Positions 26,473 to 36,000 of a stretch of 44,088 nt of DNA are shown here, piece by piece. The notes beneath the pieces were generated by a model. That model was not told where the DNA came from and did no database searches. It saw only the letters and a program-made list of their open reading frames with translations. Position 1 is the first letter of the stretch. Every line of letters starts with the position of its first letter. This DNA is from Rugamonas fusca (lineage in GTDB: Bacteria; Pseudomonadota; Gammaproteobacteria; Burkholderiales; Burkholderiaceae_D), in the NCBI RefSeq assembly GCF_014042365.1, contig NZ_JACEZS010000035.1, positions 1 to 44,088 of the forward strand. Reading direction: 5' to 3'. A program made the position numbers and the translations under genes.

Positions 26473-29268
26473 ATGATGGTTGAAACAGTTTTATCCCGCT
26501 CGATCCGTCTGATGTGCGCAGGCGGTCTGGCTCTGGGCATGCATGCGGCATACGCACAGGAAGCCCAACCTCAAACGGTGCAACGGATCGAGATCACCGG
26601 CTCCAGCATCAAACGCATCGCGGCCGAAGCGTCGCTGCCGGTGCAGACTTTTAACGAAAAAGACATCAAGCGCGCCGGCGTCACGTCGGCCACCGACTTC
26701 ATCCAGCAGCTGCCGGTCATGCAAGGCTTCACCACGTCGGCCGACGCGGTCGGCGGCGGCGGCGGCGGCATCACCACCGCCTCGCTGCACGATGTGGGCG
26801 AACAATACACGCTGGTGCTGGTGAACGGCCGTCGCATCGCGCCGTCCAATTCCGGCACCACCATCGACATCAGCACCATTCCACTGTCGGCCATCGAGCG
26901 CGTGGAAGTGCTGACTGACGGCGCCTCCGCGCTGTACGGCGCCGACGCGATCGCCGGCGTGGTCAACTTCATCCTGAAAAAAGGCGCCGCCCCGCTGTCG
27001 ATCGACGCCAAGTACAGCAAGCCGCAAGGTCCGGGCGGCAAGGACAAGTCGGTCAGCATCGCCAAGGGCTTCGGCGACATCGACGACGACGGCTACAGCG
27101 TGTTCCTGGCGGCCAGCCACCAGGAATCGGAGCGCATGAAGGCGTCCCAGCGCGACTTCGCCAAGACCGGCATCATCAACTTCAACGACCCCGTCACGGG
27201 CAAGCCACTGCAGTTCTTCAACGGCTCCTCGCGTTCGATTCCGCCTAACGTCACCATCCGCTACAAGGATGCCGCCGGCGCCAGCAAGTCGGTCAACGTC
27301 AATCCTTACATGAAGATCAACGGCAAGTGCCCACCGGCACACGTTGACGCCTTCGGCGACGGCCAATGCTATTTCGACTACACCTCGACCGTGGAAATCG
27401 CGCCGGAAGTCAAGCGCGACAACGTCTATGGCTCGGGCACCGTCAAGCTGGGCAACAGCGGCTTTAACGCCTTCACCCAGATTGCGCTGGGCGAATCGCA
27501 CACCTATGCCAACATCGCCCCCTATCCCGCTGAATTCGCGCTGGCGAAGTCCTCGCCCCTGTTCGCCAAGTACGTCACGCCTTACCTGACGCCACAGCAG
27601 CTGAGCGGCATGACCTCGGCCACCGTCAAGTACCGCCTGCAGGACCTGGGTGGCCGCGCCTATGACTACGAGAGCAAGACGGCCGACGTGGTCGCCGGTG
27701 TCGACGGCAGCGCCATGGGCTGGGATATCAATTCCGCCTTCACCTATTCGACCAACCATGCACCAACCAACTATGTCGGCGGCTTCCCGCTGGCTGACAA
27801 GTTCAACGCGGCGCTGGCCAGTGGCGCTATCGATCCGTTCCCGTACGCAGTCGGCCAGATGCCCAAGGACATGATCGACGCGCTGAAAGCGACCCAGTAC
27901 GTCGGCAACTACACCGACGTGAAGATCAAGATGCACGGCTTCGACGTGCACGGCTCGCACGACCTGTTCGCCATGCCAGGCGGCAAGTCGCAGATCGCCG
28001 TGGGCGCCGACTACCGCAAGACCAGCTACTCGGAAAAAGGCAACGACGCGGTCGCCCACTCGGAAATCCTGTTCGATTCGGACCAGACCCCGTTTGACTT
28101 CACCCGCCACAACGCCGGCGCCTTCACGGAAGTGCTGATGCCGATCGTGAAAGACCTGGAAGTGACGGGCTCGCTGCGCTACGACAGCATCAGCAAGCTG
28201 ACCGACAACCTGGCCAACACCTCCATCGGCGACAACCAGTCGGCCACCACCTACAAGCTGAGCGCCCGCTACCAGCCGGCCAAGACGGTGCTGCTGCGCG
28301 CCGCCTACGGCACCGGCTTCCGCGTGGCCGACATGAAGCAGATCGGCCAGCCACTGGCTGACTTCGGTGTCACCGGCGGCACCTACAACTGCCCGCTGAG
28401 CGCCGCCAACGGCCTGGCCAACCATCCGCTGGCCCAGTACTGCGATGGCCGCAACCAGCTGGAAGTATGGAAAGGTGGCAATGCCAACCTGAAGCCTGAG
28501 CACTCCAAGCAGTGGTCGTTCGGCACCGTGTGGGAGCCAAATGCCTCGTTCAGCGCCAAGGTTGACGTGTGGAACGTGGAAATCCGTGACGCGGTGACCT
28601 CGGTCAGCGAATCGCTGATCGCCAACAACCCGAACAAGTACATCGACCTGTACACCACCAAGTACAAGGCGTCGACGGGCGTGAACGCGCTGGCGATCAA
28701 ACTGATTCCGATTAACATCGGCCGTCAGGAAAACCGCGGCATCGACTACGACCTGCTGTTCAAGACCAAGCTGGGCGAAGCCAAGCTGACCAACCGCCTG
28801 GCCGGTACCTTCCTGCTCAAGTCGCGCCATACCACCCCAGGTACCAGCGACAGCTGGGAAAGCAGCCTGAACGAATATGGCAGCGATGACAACGTCGCGT
28901 TCCGCAACGTCGTGAAAGCTTCCAGCACCTACGAGCTGGGCCCATGGACGCATACCCTGACCGCCAACTACCGTAACGGCTACAAGGACAAGCACCATGA
29001 CATCGACAACTGCGCCGTGACCACCAACGACGCAGCCCAGGATTGCGTCGATGTGCAGCTGGAAGTGCCAAGCTACATGACGTTCGACCTGCAGTCGCAG
29101 TACCACGTGATGAAGAACCTGGACATTACGGCCGGCATCAACAACCTGGCCGACCGCAATCCACCGCTGTCGCTGCGTAACACGGGCTCGCACCAGCTGG
29201 GCTACGACCCACGCTACGCCAGCGCCGTGGGCCGTACCTTCTACCTGAGCGGCTCGTACAAGTTCTGA
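26473..29268 (+). CDS. TonB-dependent outer-membrane receptor (TBDT 3)
   Basis: A 931-residue receptor with signal peptide MMVETVLSRSIRLMCAGG...AYAQ, the shared VQRIEITGSSIKRIAAEASL segment, and a plug with a glycine run (VGGGGGGI), LVLVNGRRIAPS and VLTDGASALYGADAIAGVVN. The barrel ends LSGSYKF, the normal outer-membrane beta-signal. Cysteine pairs (CPPAHVDAFGDGQC and CAVTTNDAAQDC) probably stabilise surface loops. GGGGAG lies upstream of two consecutive ATG codons; the second (26476) is about equally possible. It has its own terminator 20 nt downstream and is divergent from TBDT 2, which it resembles most. Confidence 0.94.
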   Translation: MMVETVLSRSIRLMCAGGLALGMHAAYAQEAQPQTVQRIEITGSSIKRIAAEASLPVQTFNEKDIKRAGVTSATDFIQQLPVMQGFTTSADAVGGGGGGITTASLHDVGEQYTLVLVNGRRIAPSNSGTTIDISTIPLSAIERVEVLTDGASALYGADAIAGVVNFILKKGAAPLSIDAKYSKPQGPGGKDKSVSIAKGFGDIDDDGYSVFLAASHQESERMKASQRDFAKTGIINFNDPVTGKPLQFFNGSSRSIPPNVTIRYKDAAGASKSVNVNPYMKINGKCPPAHVDAFGDGQCYFDYTSTVEIAPEVKRDNVYGSGTVKLGNSGFNAFTQIALGESHTYANIAPYPAEFALAKSSPLFAKYVTPYLTPQQLSGMTSATVKYRLQDLGGRAYDYESKTADVVAGVDGSAMGWDINSAFTYSTNHAPTNYVGGFPLADKFNAALASGAIDPFPYAVGQMPKDMIDALKATQYVGNYTDVKIKMHGFDVHGSHDLFAMPGGKSQIAVGADYRKTSYSEKGNDAVAHSEILFDSDQTPFDFTRHNAGAFTEVLMPIVKDLEVTGSLRYDSISKLTDNLANTSIGDNQSATTYKLSARYQPAKTVLLRAAYGTGFRVADMKQIGQPLADFGVTGGTYNCPLSAANGLANHPLAQYCDGRNQLEVWKGGNANLKPEHSKQWSFGTVWEPNASFSAKVDVWNVEIRDAVTSVSESLIANNPNKYIDLYTTKYKASTGVNALAIKLIPINIGRQENRGIDYDLLFKTKLGEAKLTNRLAGTFLLKSRHTTPGTSDSWESSLNEYGSDDNVAFRNVVKASSTYELGPWTHTLTANYRNGYKDKHHDIDNCAVTTNDAAQDCVDVQLEVPSYMTFDLQSQYHVMKNLDITAGINNLADRNPPLSLRNTGSHQLGYDPRYASAVGRTFYLSGSYKF

Positions 29269-29287
29269 TACGCTAAGCTCTGTAGCT

Positions 29288-29322
29288 AAAAAGCCCGCCG
29301 GTTCGCACCGGCGGGCTTTTTT
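29288..29322. terminator. Bidirectional terminator between TBDT 3 and aroG
   Basis: AGCCCGCCGGT (29292-29302), loop TCGC, ACCGGCGGGCT (29307-29317), flanked by A5 and T6. It can stop transcription from TBDT 3 and, about 65 nt beyond the aroG stop, from aroG. Confidence 0.93.
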
Positions 29323-29387
29323 CATTGTGGCGGGCGCGGCCAGCGTGCTCCGCCATGGAACCGGCCCCGCGCGGGGCCGGCGCCGCT

Positions 29388-30461
29388 TCAGTCGGCGGCC
29401 CGTTCCTCGGCCTTCAGGCGGCGCTGGCGCACGGCGTCGGCCAGGCTGTGCAGCACTTGCACGCTGCTGTCCCAGTCGATGCAGCCGTCCGTGACGGACT
29501 GGCCGTACACCAGTTCCTTGCCCGGCACCAGGTCCTGGCGGCCGGCCACCAGGTTCGATTCCACCATCACGCCGATGATGCGGCTGTCGCCGCCGGCCAC
29601 CTGGCTGGCGATGTCGGCACATACGGGGATCTGGTTCTCCGGCTTCTTGGAACTGTTGGCGTGCGACGCGTCGATCATCAGGCGCGCCGCCAGGCCCTGG
29701 GCTGCGATCGCCTTGCACGCCTCTTCCACGCTGGCCGCGTCATAGTTGGGCGCCTTGCCGCCGCGCAGGATGATGTGGCAATCCTCGTTGCCGTTGGTCG
29801 ACACGATGGCCGAGTGGCCGCCCTTGGTCACGGACAGGAAGTGGTGCGGCTGGGAGGCCGCCTTGATGGCTTCCACGGCGATCTTGACGTTGCCATCCGT
29901 ACCGTTCTTGAAGCCAACCGGGCACGACAGCCCCGACGCCAGTTCGCGGTGCACCTGCGACTCCGTGGTGCGCGCGCCGATGGCGCCCCAGCTGATCAGG
30001 TCGGCGATGTACTGCGGGCTGATCACGTCCAGGTATTCGGTGCCGGCCGGCAAGCCCAGCTCGTTGATGTCGCGCAGCAGTTCGCGCGCCATGCGCAGGC
30101 CGTCGTTGATGCGGAAGCTGTTGTCCATGTAGGGGTCGTTGATCAGGCCCTTCCAGCCCACCGTGGTGCGTGGTTTCTCGAAATAGACGCGCATCACGAT
30201 CTCCAGCTCGCCGGCCAGTTCCTGGCGCAGCTTGACCAGGCGCTGGGCGTACTCCATGGCCGCCTTGGGATCGTGGATCGAGCACGGGCCGATCACCACC
30301 ATCAGGCGGTCGTCCTGGCCGTGCAGGATGCGGTGCAGCGCCACGCGTGCCGCGGCCGCCGTCTGCTCGGCCGCTTCCGTGCAGGCAAATTCACGGATCA
30401 GGTGCGAAGGCGGCGTCAGTTCCTTCATTTCGCGGATACGCAGGTCGTCGGTACGGGGCAT
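29388..30461 (-). CDS. aroG: 3-deoxy-7-phosphoheptulonate synthase, class I (DAHP synthase)
   Basis: This enzyme condenses phosphoenolpyruvate and erythrose 4-phosphate, the first step of the shikimate pathway. The 357-residue product is a class I alpha, E. coli AroFGH-like enzyme: VVIGPCSIHDPKAAMEYA carries the metal-binding Cys60, EKPRTTVGWKGLINDP lies near 124-140, and DASHANSSKK near 262-271. I use the symbol aroG on family resemblance; which aromatic amino acid inhibits it cannot be read directly. AAGGAG lies 7 nt before the ATG. Upstream are a terminator, an aromatic-rich leader ORF and a promoter that together look like a transcription attenuator, so synthesis is probably controlled by charged tRNA-Phe/Tyr. 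Confidence 0.95.
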   Translation of the reverse strand: MPRTDDLRIREMKELTPPSHLIREFACTEAAEQTAAAARVALHRILHGQDDRLMVVIGPCSIHDPKAAMEYAQRLVKLRQELAGELEIVMRVYFEKPRTTVGWKGLINDPYMDNSFRINDGLRMARELLRDINELGLPAGTEYLDVISPQYIADLISWGAIGARTTESQVHRELASGLSCPVGFKNGTDGNVKIAVEAIKAASQPHHFLSVTKGGHSAIVSTNGNEDCHIILRGGKAPNYDAASVEEACKAIAAQGLAARLMIDASHANSSKKPENQIPVCADIASQVAGGDSRIIGVMVESNLVAGRQDLVPGKELVYGQSVTDGCIDWDSSVQVLHSLADAVRQRRLKAEERAAD

Positions 30462-30511
30462 GCTGTTACTCCTTCAGGGTTCGATGGTGAGCTGGATAAG
30501 AAATTCGGGGT

Positions 30512-30540
30512 AAAAAAAAACCGCCATCGCTGGCGGTTTT
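30512..30540 (-). terminator. Attenuator terminator in the aroG leader
   Basis: Minus strand: AAAACCGCCA-GCGA-TGGCGGTTTT, then a T-run (nine T residues in total, 30512-30520). It lies 50 nt before the aroG ATG, leaving too little room for a separate strong promoter after it. Its 5' arm ACCGCC (30532-30537) is complementary to GGCGGT in the leader ORF (30593-30598), allowing a competing antiterminator. Confidence 0.88.
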
Positions 30541-30585
30541 CTCGGATTCTGCTGGGTTACGTTTTGCTGCTACGTGTACCGGCCG

Positions 30586-30654
30586 CTACTCCACCGCCTT
30601 GAGGCTGGAATTGCTAAAGTAAAAATAGCCGGTAAAGAAAACAATCGAGCGCAT
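30586..30654 (-). CDS. aroG leader peptide (aromatic-rich, 22 residues)
   Basis: A short ORF downstream of the predicted promoter encodes a 22-residue peptide beginning MRSIVFFTGYFYF; residues 6-13 contain six aromatic amino acids out of eight (four Phe, two Tyr). It ends in TAG at 30586-30588. GGCGGT, which can pair with the terminator arm, lies 5-10 nt before the stop, so it would be covered by a ribosome that finishes the peptide and left free by one stalled on the Phe/Tyr codons. This is the standard design of pheA/trp-type attenuation, here in front of DAHP synthase. The ribosome binding site is weak (CGGA, 8 nt upstream). Too short for ordinary gene finders. Confidence 0.75.
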   Translation of the reverse strand: MRSIVFFTGYFYFSNSSLKAVE

Positions 30655-30679
30655 GAACGAAATCCGTGGTGTTTGGACG

Positions 30680-30709
30680 ACTATAACAACAATAGACTGA
30701 AATTGGCAA
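30680..30709 (-). promoter_or_regulatory. Promoter of the aroG leader and aroG
   Basis: Minus strand: -35 TTGCCA (30704-30709), 18-nt spacer, -10 TATAGT (30680-30685). The predicted start near 30673 gives about 18 nt before the leader-peptide ATG and about 210 nt before aroG. Confidence 0.7.
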
Positions 30710-30774
30710 GGCTTTCCTTGGAATAAGCTTATATCTGAGCCATGTTGTTGTTCTTCACTTGATCCGGCGATGGC

Positions 30775-32235
30775 TTACGCCGTGCCGCCCACCGTCACGC
30801 CATCGAGACGCAACGTAGGCTGGCCCACGCCCACCGGCACGCTCTGGCCTTCCTTGCCGCATACGCCCACGCCCGGATCGAGGCGCATGTCGTTGCCGAT
30901 CATGGATACGCGGTTGAGCACATCGGGACCGTTGCCGATCAGCGTCGCACCCTTGACCGGATAGCTGATCTTGCCATCCTCGATCATGTAAGCCTCGCTG
31001 GCCGAGAACACGAACTTGCCGTTGGTGATATCGACCTGGCCGCCGCCGAAATTGACGGCGTACAAACCATTCTTGACGGACGCCAGGATCTCCGCCGGGT
31101 CCTTGTCGCCACCGAGCATGTAGGTGTTGGTCATGCGCGGCATGGGCAGGTGGGCGAACGATTCGCGCCGCGCGTTGCCCGTCACGGGCATCTTCATCAG
31201 GCGCGCGTTCATGGTGTCCTGGATGTAGCCTTTCAGGATGCCATCTTCGATCAGCGTGGTGCACTGGGTCGGGTTGCCCTCGTCGTCCATGTTGAGCGAA
31301 CCGCGGCGGTCGGCCAGGGTGCCGTCGTCCACCACCGTCACGCCCTTGGCCGCCACGCGCTCGCCGATGCGGCCGGAGAAGGTGGACGAACCCTTGCGGT
31401 TGAAGTCGCCCTCGAGGCCGTGGCCGATCGCTTCATGCAGCAGGATGCCGGGCCAGCCCGGGCCCAGCACCACGGTCATGGGACCGGCCGGGGCCGGCCG
31501 CGCATCGAGGTTGACGATGGCCGAATTGACGGCGTCCGTCGCGTACTGGTCCAGCAGCGCATCGCTGAAGTAGCCGTAGTCGTAGCGGCCACCGCCGCCG
31601 GACGAACCCACTTCGCGGCGGCCGTTCTGTTCCACGATCACCGTCAGCGACACCCGCACCAGCGGGCGGATGTCGGCCGCCAGCACGCCATCGCTGCGCA
31701 CCACCAGCACCACGTCGTATTCGCCGGCCAGGCCCGCCATCACCTGCACCACGCGCGGGTCCTTGGCGCGGGCCATTTTCTCGATCCGCTCCAGCAGCTT
31801 GACCTTGGCCGTCGCGTCCAGCGACACCAGCGGATCGTGCGGCAGGTACAGCGAGCGCACGCCCTGCTGCGTCATGGCGCCGGCCACCTTGACCTTGCCG
31901 GCGCCCGCGCGCGCGATAGTGCGGGTGGCAGCGGCCGCGTCCAGCAGCGCGCTTTCGGAAATGTCGTCCGAGTAGGCGAACGCCGTCTTGTCGCCGGACA
32001 CGGCGCGCACGCCCACGCCCTGGTCGATCGAGAAGCTGCCCGTCTTGACGATGCCCTCTTCCAGGCTCCAGCCTTCGTTCTTGGTGAACTGGAAGTACAG
32101 GTCGGCGTAATCGACCTTGTGGGTAAACATGGAGCCCAGCGCCTTGAGCAGCTTGGCTTCGTCCAGGCCGAACGGCGTCAGCAGGATGTCGCGCGCCACG
32201 GCCAGGGTGGAAAGATTCGGTTCAAATGGGGTCAT
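30775..32235 (-). CDS. tldD: Metalloprotease TldD
   Basis: TldD forms a heterodimeric zinc protease with TldE/PmbA that degrades unstructured peptides and matures ribosomally made peptides such as microcin B17; it also affects CcdA stability. The 486-residue product starts at ATG 32233-32235 (GAGG 7 nt upstream), where MTPFEPNLSTLAVARDILL matches family N-termini; the longer open frame upstream is spurious. The zinc motif HEAIGH (HExxxH) lies at about residues 265-271, and the SSGGGGRYDYGYF segment before it is typical. The length agrees with E. coli TldD (481). It follows the nitrilase gene by 44 nt and is last in the yhdP-nitrilase-tldD operon. The partner pmbA is not in the window. Confidence 0.96.
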   Translation of the reverse strand: MTPFEPNLSTLAVARDILLTPFGLDEAKLLKALGSMFTHKVDYADLYFQFTKNEGWSLEEGIVKTGSFSIDQGVGVRAVSGDKTAFAYSDDISESALLDAAAATRTIARAGAGKVKVAGAMTQQGVRSLYLPHDPLVSLDATAKVKLLERIEKMARAKDPRVVQVMAGLAGEYDVVLVVRSDGVLAADIRPLVRVSLTVIVEQNGRREVGSSGGGGRYDYGYFSDALLDQYATDAVNSAIVNLDARPAPAGPMTVVLGPGWPGILLHEAIGHGLEGDFNRKGSSTFSGRIGERVAAKGVTVVDDGTLADRRGSLNMDDEGNPTQCTTLIEDGILKGYIQDTMNARLMKMPVTGNARRESFAHLPMPRMTNTYMLGGDKDPAEILASVKNGLYAVNFGGGQVDITNGKFVFSASEAYMIEDGKISYPVKGATLIGNGPDVLNRVSMIGNDMRLDPGVGVCGKEGQSVPVGVGQPTLRLDGVTVGGTA

Positions 32236-32279
32236 GATGTTGCCTCTGATTAGTTGCTGCCATTGTATCGGAAGGCGGC

Positions 32280-33077
<798 letters not shown>

Positions 33078-33095
33078 GGGGTACCTCGGAGAAAG

Positions 33096-36000
33096 TTATT
33101 GGGCCGGCACGGTGGCGGGCGCCGGTTCGGGCTGCGCGCTGGCCAGCTTGGTCACGACGGGCGCCTTCCACGGCCCCGTCACCTGCATCTGGTAAGTGAG
33201 CGCCTTCATCACGGGCGCGCTCAGGAACAGCTGGGCCAGGAAACTGCCCAGCCCGATCACGGGATTGACGGCCAGCGCGTACACCAGCGGCGCCGTGCCC
33301 AGGTTCACCTGCGGGATCACCACCACGTGCAGATTGGTCGACTCGTTGGCAATATCGGCCGTGCCATCCATCAGTACAGTAGCGGCCACGCCGTGCATTT
33401 TCAAGTTGTCCGTCTTGACGATGCCGTGGTCGATGGCGGCGTTGGCCGTGATGCCGTCGAACGCCAGCCCTTCCGAGAACACGTCGTGGAAGTCGAGCTT
33501 GAGCAGGCGCGGCAAGGCTTGCAGGCTCAGCACACCGAGCAGCTTGGCCGCGCCCGGGTCCTGCTTGAGGAACTGGCCTTTTTCCACGTTCATCGTGATC
33601 TGGCCCGACAGGCTGGGAATGTCGAACGCATACGGCAAGCCCTTCCAGGCGATGTCGCCCGACAGCGTGCCCTTGCCGCCGCGCAGCGTGCCGGCGAAGC
33701 CGAAGCGGTCCAGCAGCTTGCCCGCGTCCACCAGGTCCAGGCCGAAATTGAGGCTGCTGCGCTGCACGCCATCCCGGCTCACCCAGCGGCCCGTGCCTTT
33801 CAATTCGCCATCGGGATTGGCCAGCGACAGCTTGCTCACGCGCCATTCGCGTCCCGTGCTCAGCATGACGTTATTGGCCTGCAATTCCAGCTTGCCCAGC
33901 GGCTTGTTGAACAGCTCGAAGCGCTCGGCCATGATGTCGAGCGCGGGGATGGTGGCCGTGCTGTTCTTGCCTTCGAGCAGGTCGCGCACGTCGCCGGCGG
34001 CCGACTCGGGAATGATCAAGGTGGACAGGCGGGCCGTGACCTTGCCCAGGCCACCGGGCGCTTCGGCCCACGTCAGGTAACCATTGGCCTGGCCGGAATC
34101 AATGTTGGCTTGCCACACGTTTTTCTGGTGCGACAGGCCCAGCAACACATTCTCGAACTTGCGGTCGCCTGCCAGCAGTTCGCCGGCCCGCACCACGATG
34201 GCGTCCGGCTGCACGAACTGGGCCACGTCCATGCCCTCGTCGTCGGCGGCCGGCCTCGCCAGCCCTGGCGCGGCGGCGGGCGCGCTGTTCATGGCGCTGG
34301 CCAGGTCCAGCCACGCGTCCACGTTCAGCGCCCGCATGTTGAGGTTGAAGGCCACGCCGCTGTCGGGCTCGGGCGCCGGCGCGTTCACGCCGATGCCGCC
34401 GCGCAGCAGCCGCCACGGCCCCTTGCCCGTCTTCTGGCGCTGGTAGCGGGCCGCGATGGCGTTGCCGATACCAATACGGATATCGTCGCGCCACGCGCCC
34501 CCTTCCGGATTGAGGTTGCTGCTCATCACAAAGCGCAGCGGCAGCGCTTCCGGCGCCGCCTTTTTCAACGGTGCCGGCAAGTCCAGCCCCGCCCCCACCA
34601 GGCTGGTATCGACGGCAATCTGCAATTGATGGTCGCGCACCGTGACCTGGCCGCCGAACCGGGTGGCGCCCGAGAAATGGCTGCCCAGGCGTTGCATGGC
34701 TGGCGCCGGATAATTCCTGCGGAAGCCGTCCGCCGTGACGGTGCCGGCCAGCTTGACGACGATGGCGTTGTCGCGCTGGCTGCCGCCGCTGATGGCCACC
34801 GGCCCCCCCAGGAAACTGCCGCCCAGCCCGTTCAGGTTCACGCCCCGTTCATTGAATTCGATCTTGCCCTGCGCGCCCAGCACGGGCGGCAAGTCGTTGA
34901 ACAGCGCCACGTCGTTGCCCTGCAACTGCAGCACGCCCAGTACCTTGGCGTCGATGATGTGGTTGAGCGGCAGATGCAGCTTGAGCGCCAGTTTCGTGTT
35001 CCCGCTGGCCTGGGTTTCGTCCGTGAAGTGGCTGATCCATTCCTGCACCGGGCTCACCGTCACGTACTTGAGGAATTCCTGCATGGGGCCGGTGGCGGTG
35101 CCGTCGATGTCGAGCATCATGTCGTGCACGGTCAGGTCGGGAATCACGGCCTTCACGTTGGCCAGCGCGGCGCCGCCGGTGCGCGCCGTGTCACCACGGA
35201 TCTCCATGCGTGGGCCTTCGAACACGAAGCTGCCCTTGATCTTTTCCGCCTGCGGCCACAAGGGCAGCTTGCCATCATCGTGCAGGAATTCGCCGGGCGT
35301 GTAGTTCAGGCGCGCGTTCTCCAGCCGGCCCGCGACCCGGAATTCGCCGCGCGCGCGCTCGGCCGCCGAGTCGGTGCGAAACGGGAAGTGGGCCAGGTCG
35401 CCGCGCAGGCGCAGCGTCACGTCCTGCGCCACGCCATCCTCCAGCGCGCCCGTCAGCCAGGCCCGCAAGTCATGTGGCGTTTGCAGCGGCAGGTAGCGGT
35501 CTATCGTGTTCAGGGCGAAGCCGTTGAGCTTGCCCGTGAAATCCACCTGGCCCAGGCCCTTGCCGACCAGCGGCAACACGTGGCTGCCCGACAGCGAAGC
35601 CGTCAAGCCCTGCTGGGCGAAGTCCAGGCTGTCCACCTGCACGCGCAGCTGGTCATCCTTTTCGAACGACCAGCGCGCCTGCATGGCCAGCCGGTCGAAC
35701 GGCATCGACGGTTCCGTGAAATAGGCGGGCATCTGCAACACCAGCTGCCGGGTATCCAGGCTCAGCGTGCCGCCCTTTTCGGTGGCGTCGATCGAGCCGC
35801 TCAGGTTGTCGAAGCCGGGAATGGCGGGCATGCCGGCGATGGCCGGACTGTGGGCCGTCTTCGGCTGCGGCGGCTGGGCCGGCAGCGGGTTCAGGCCCAG
35901 CCCGTCCAGGCGGCCGCGCAGGCGGTAGGTTTGCAGGGCCGGATAGGCGCCCCGCCATTCGGCCGACACGTCCAGCAGCCGGCCATGGGGCGCGAAGTCG

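Noticed and set aside
30721..30774. Terminator for tldD
   Set aside because: Only a 10-bp ATAAGCTTAT palindrome (30723-30732) and a weak CAAGG/CCTTG stem are present, without a T-run; not strong enough to call.
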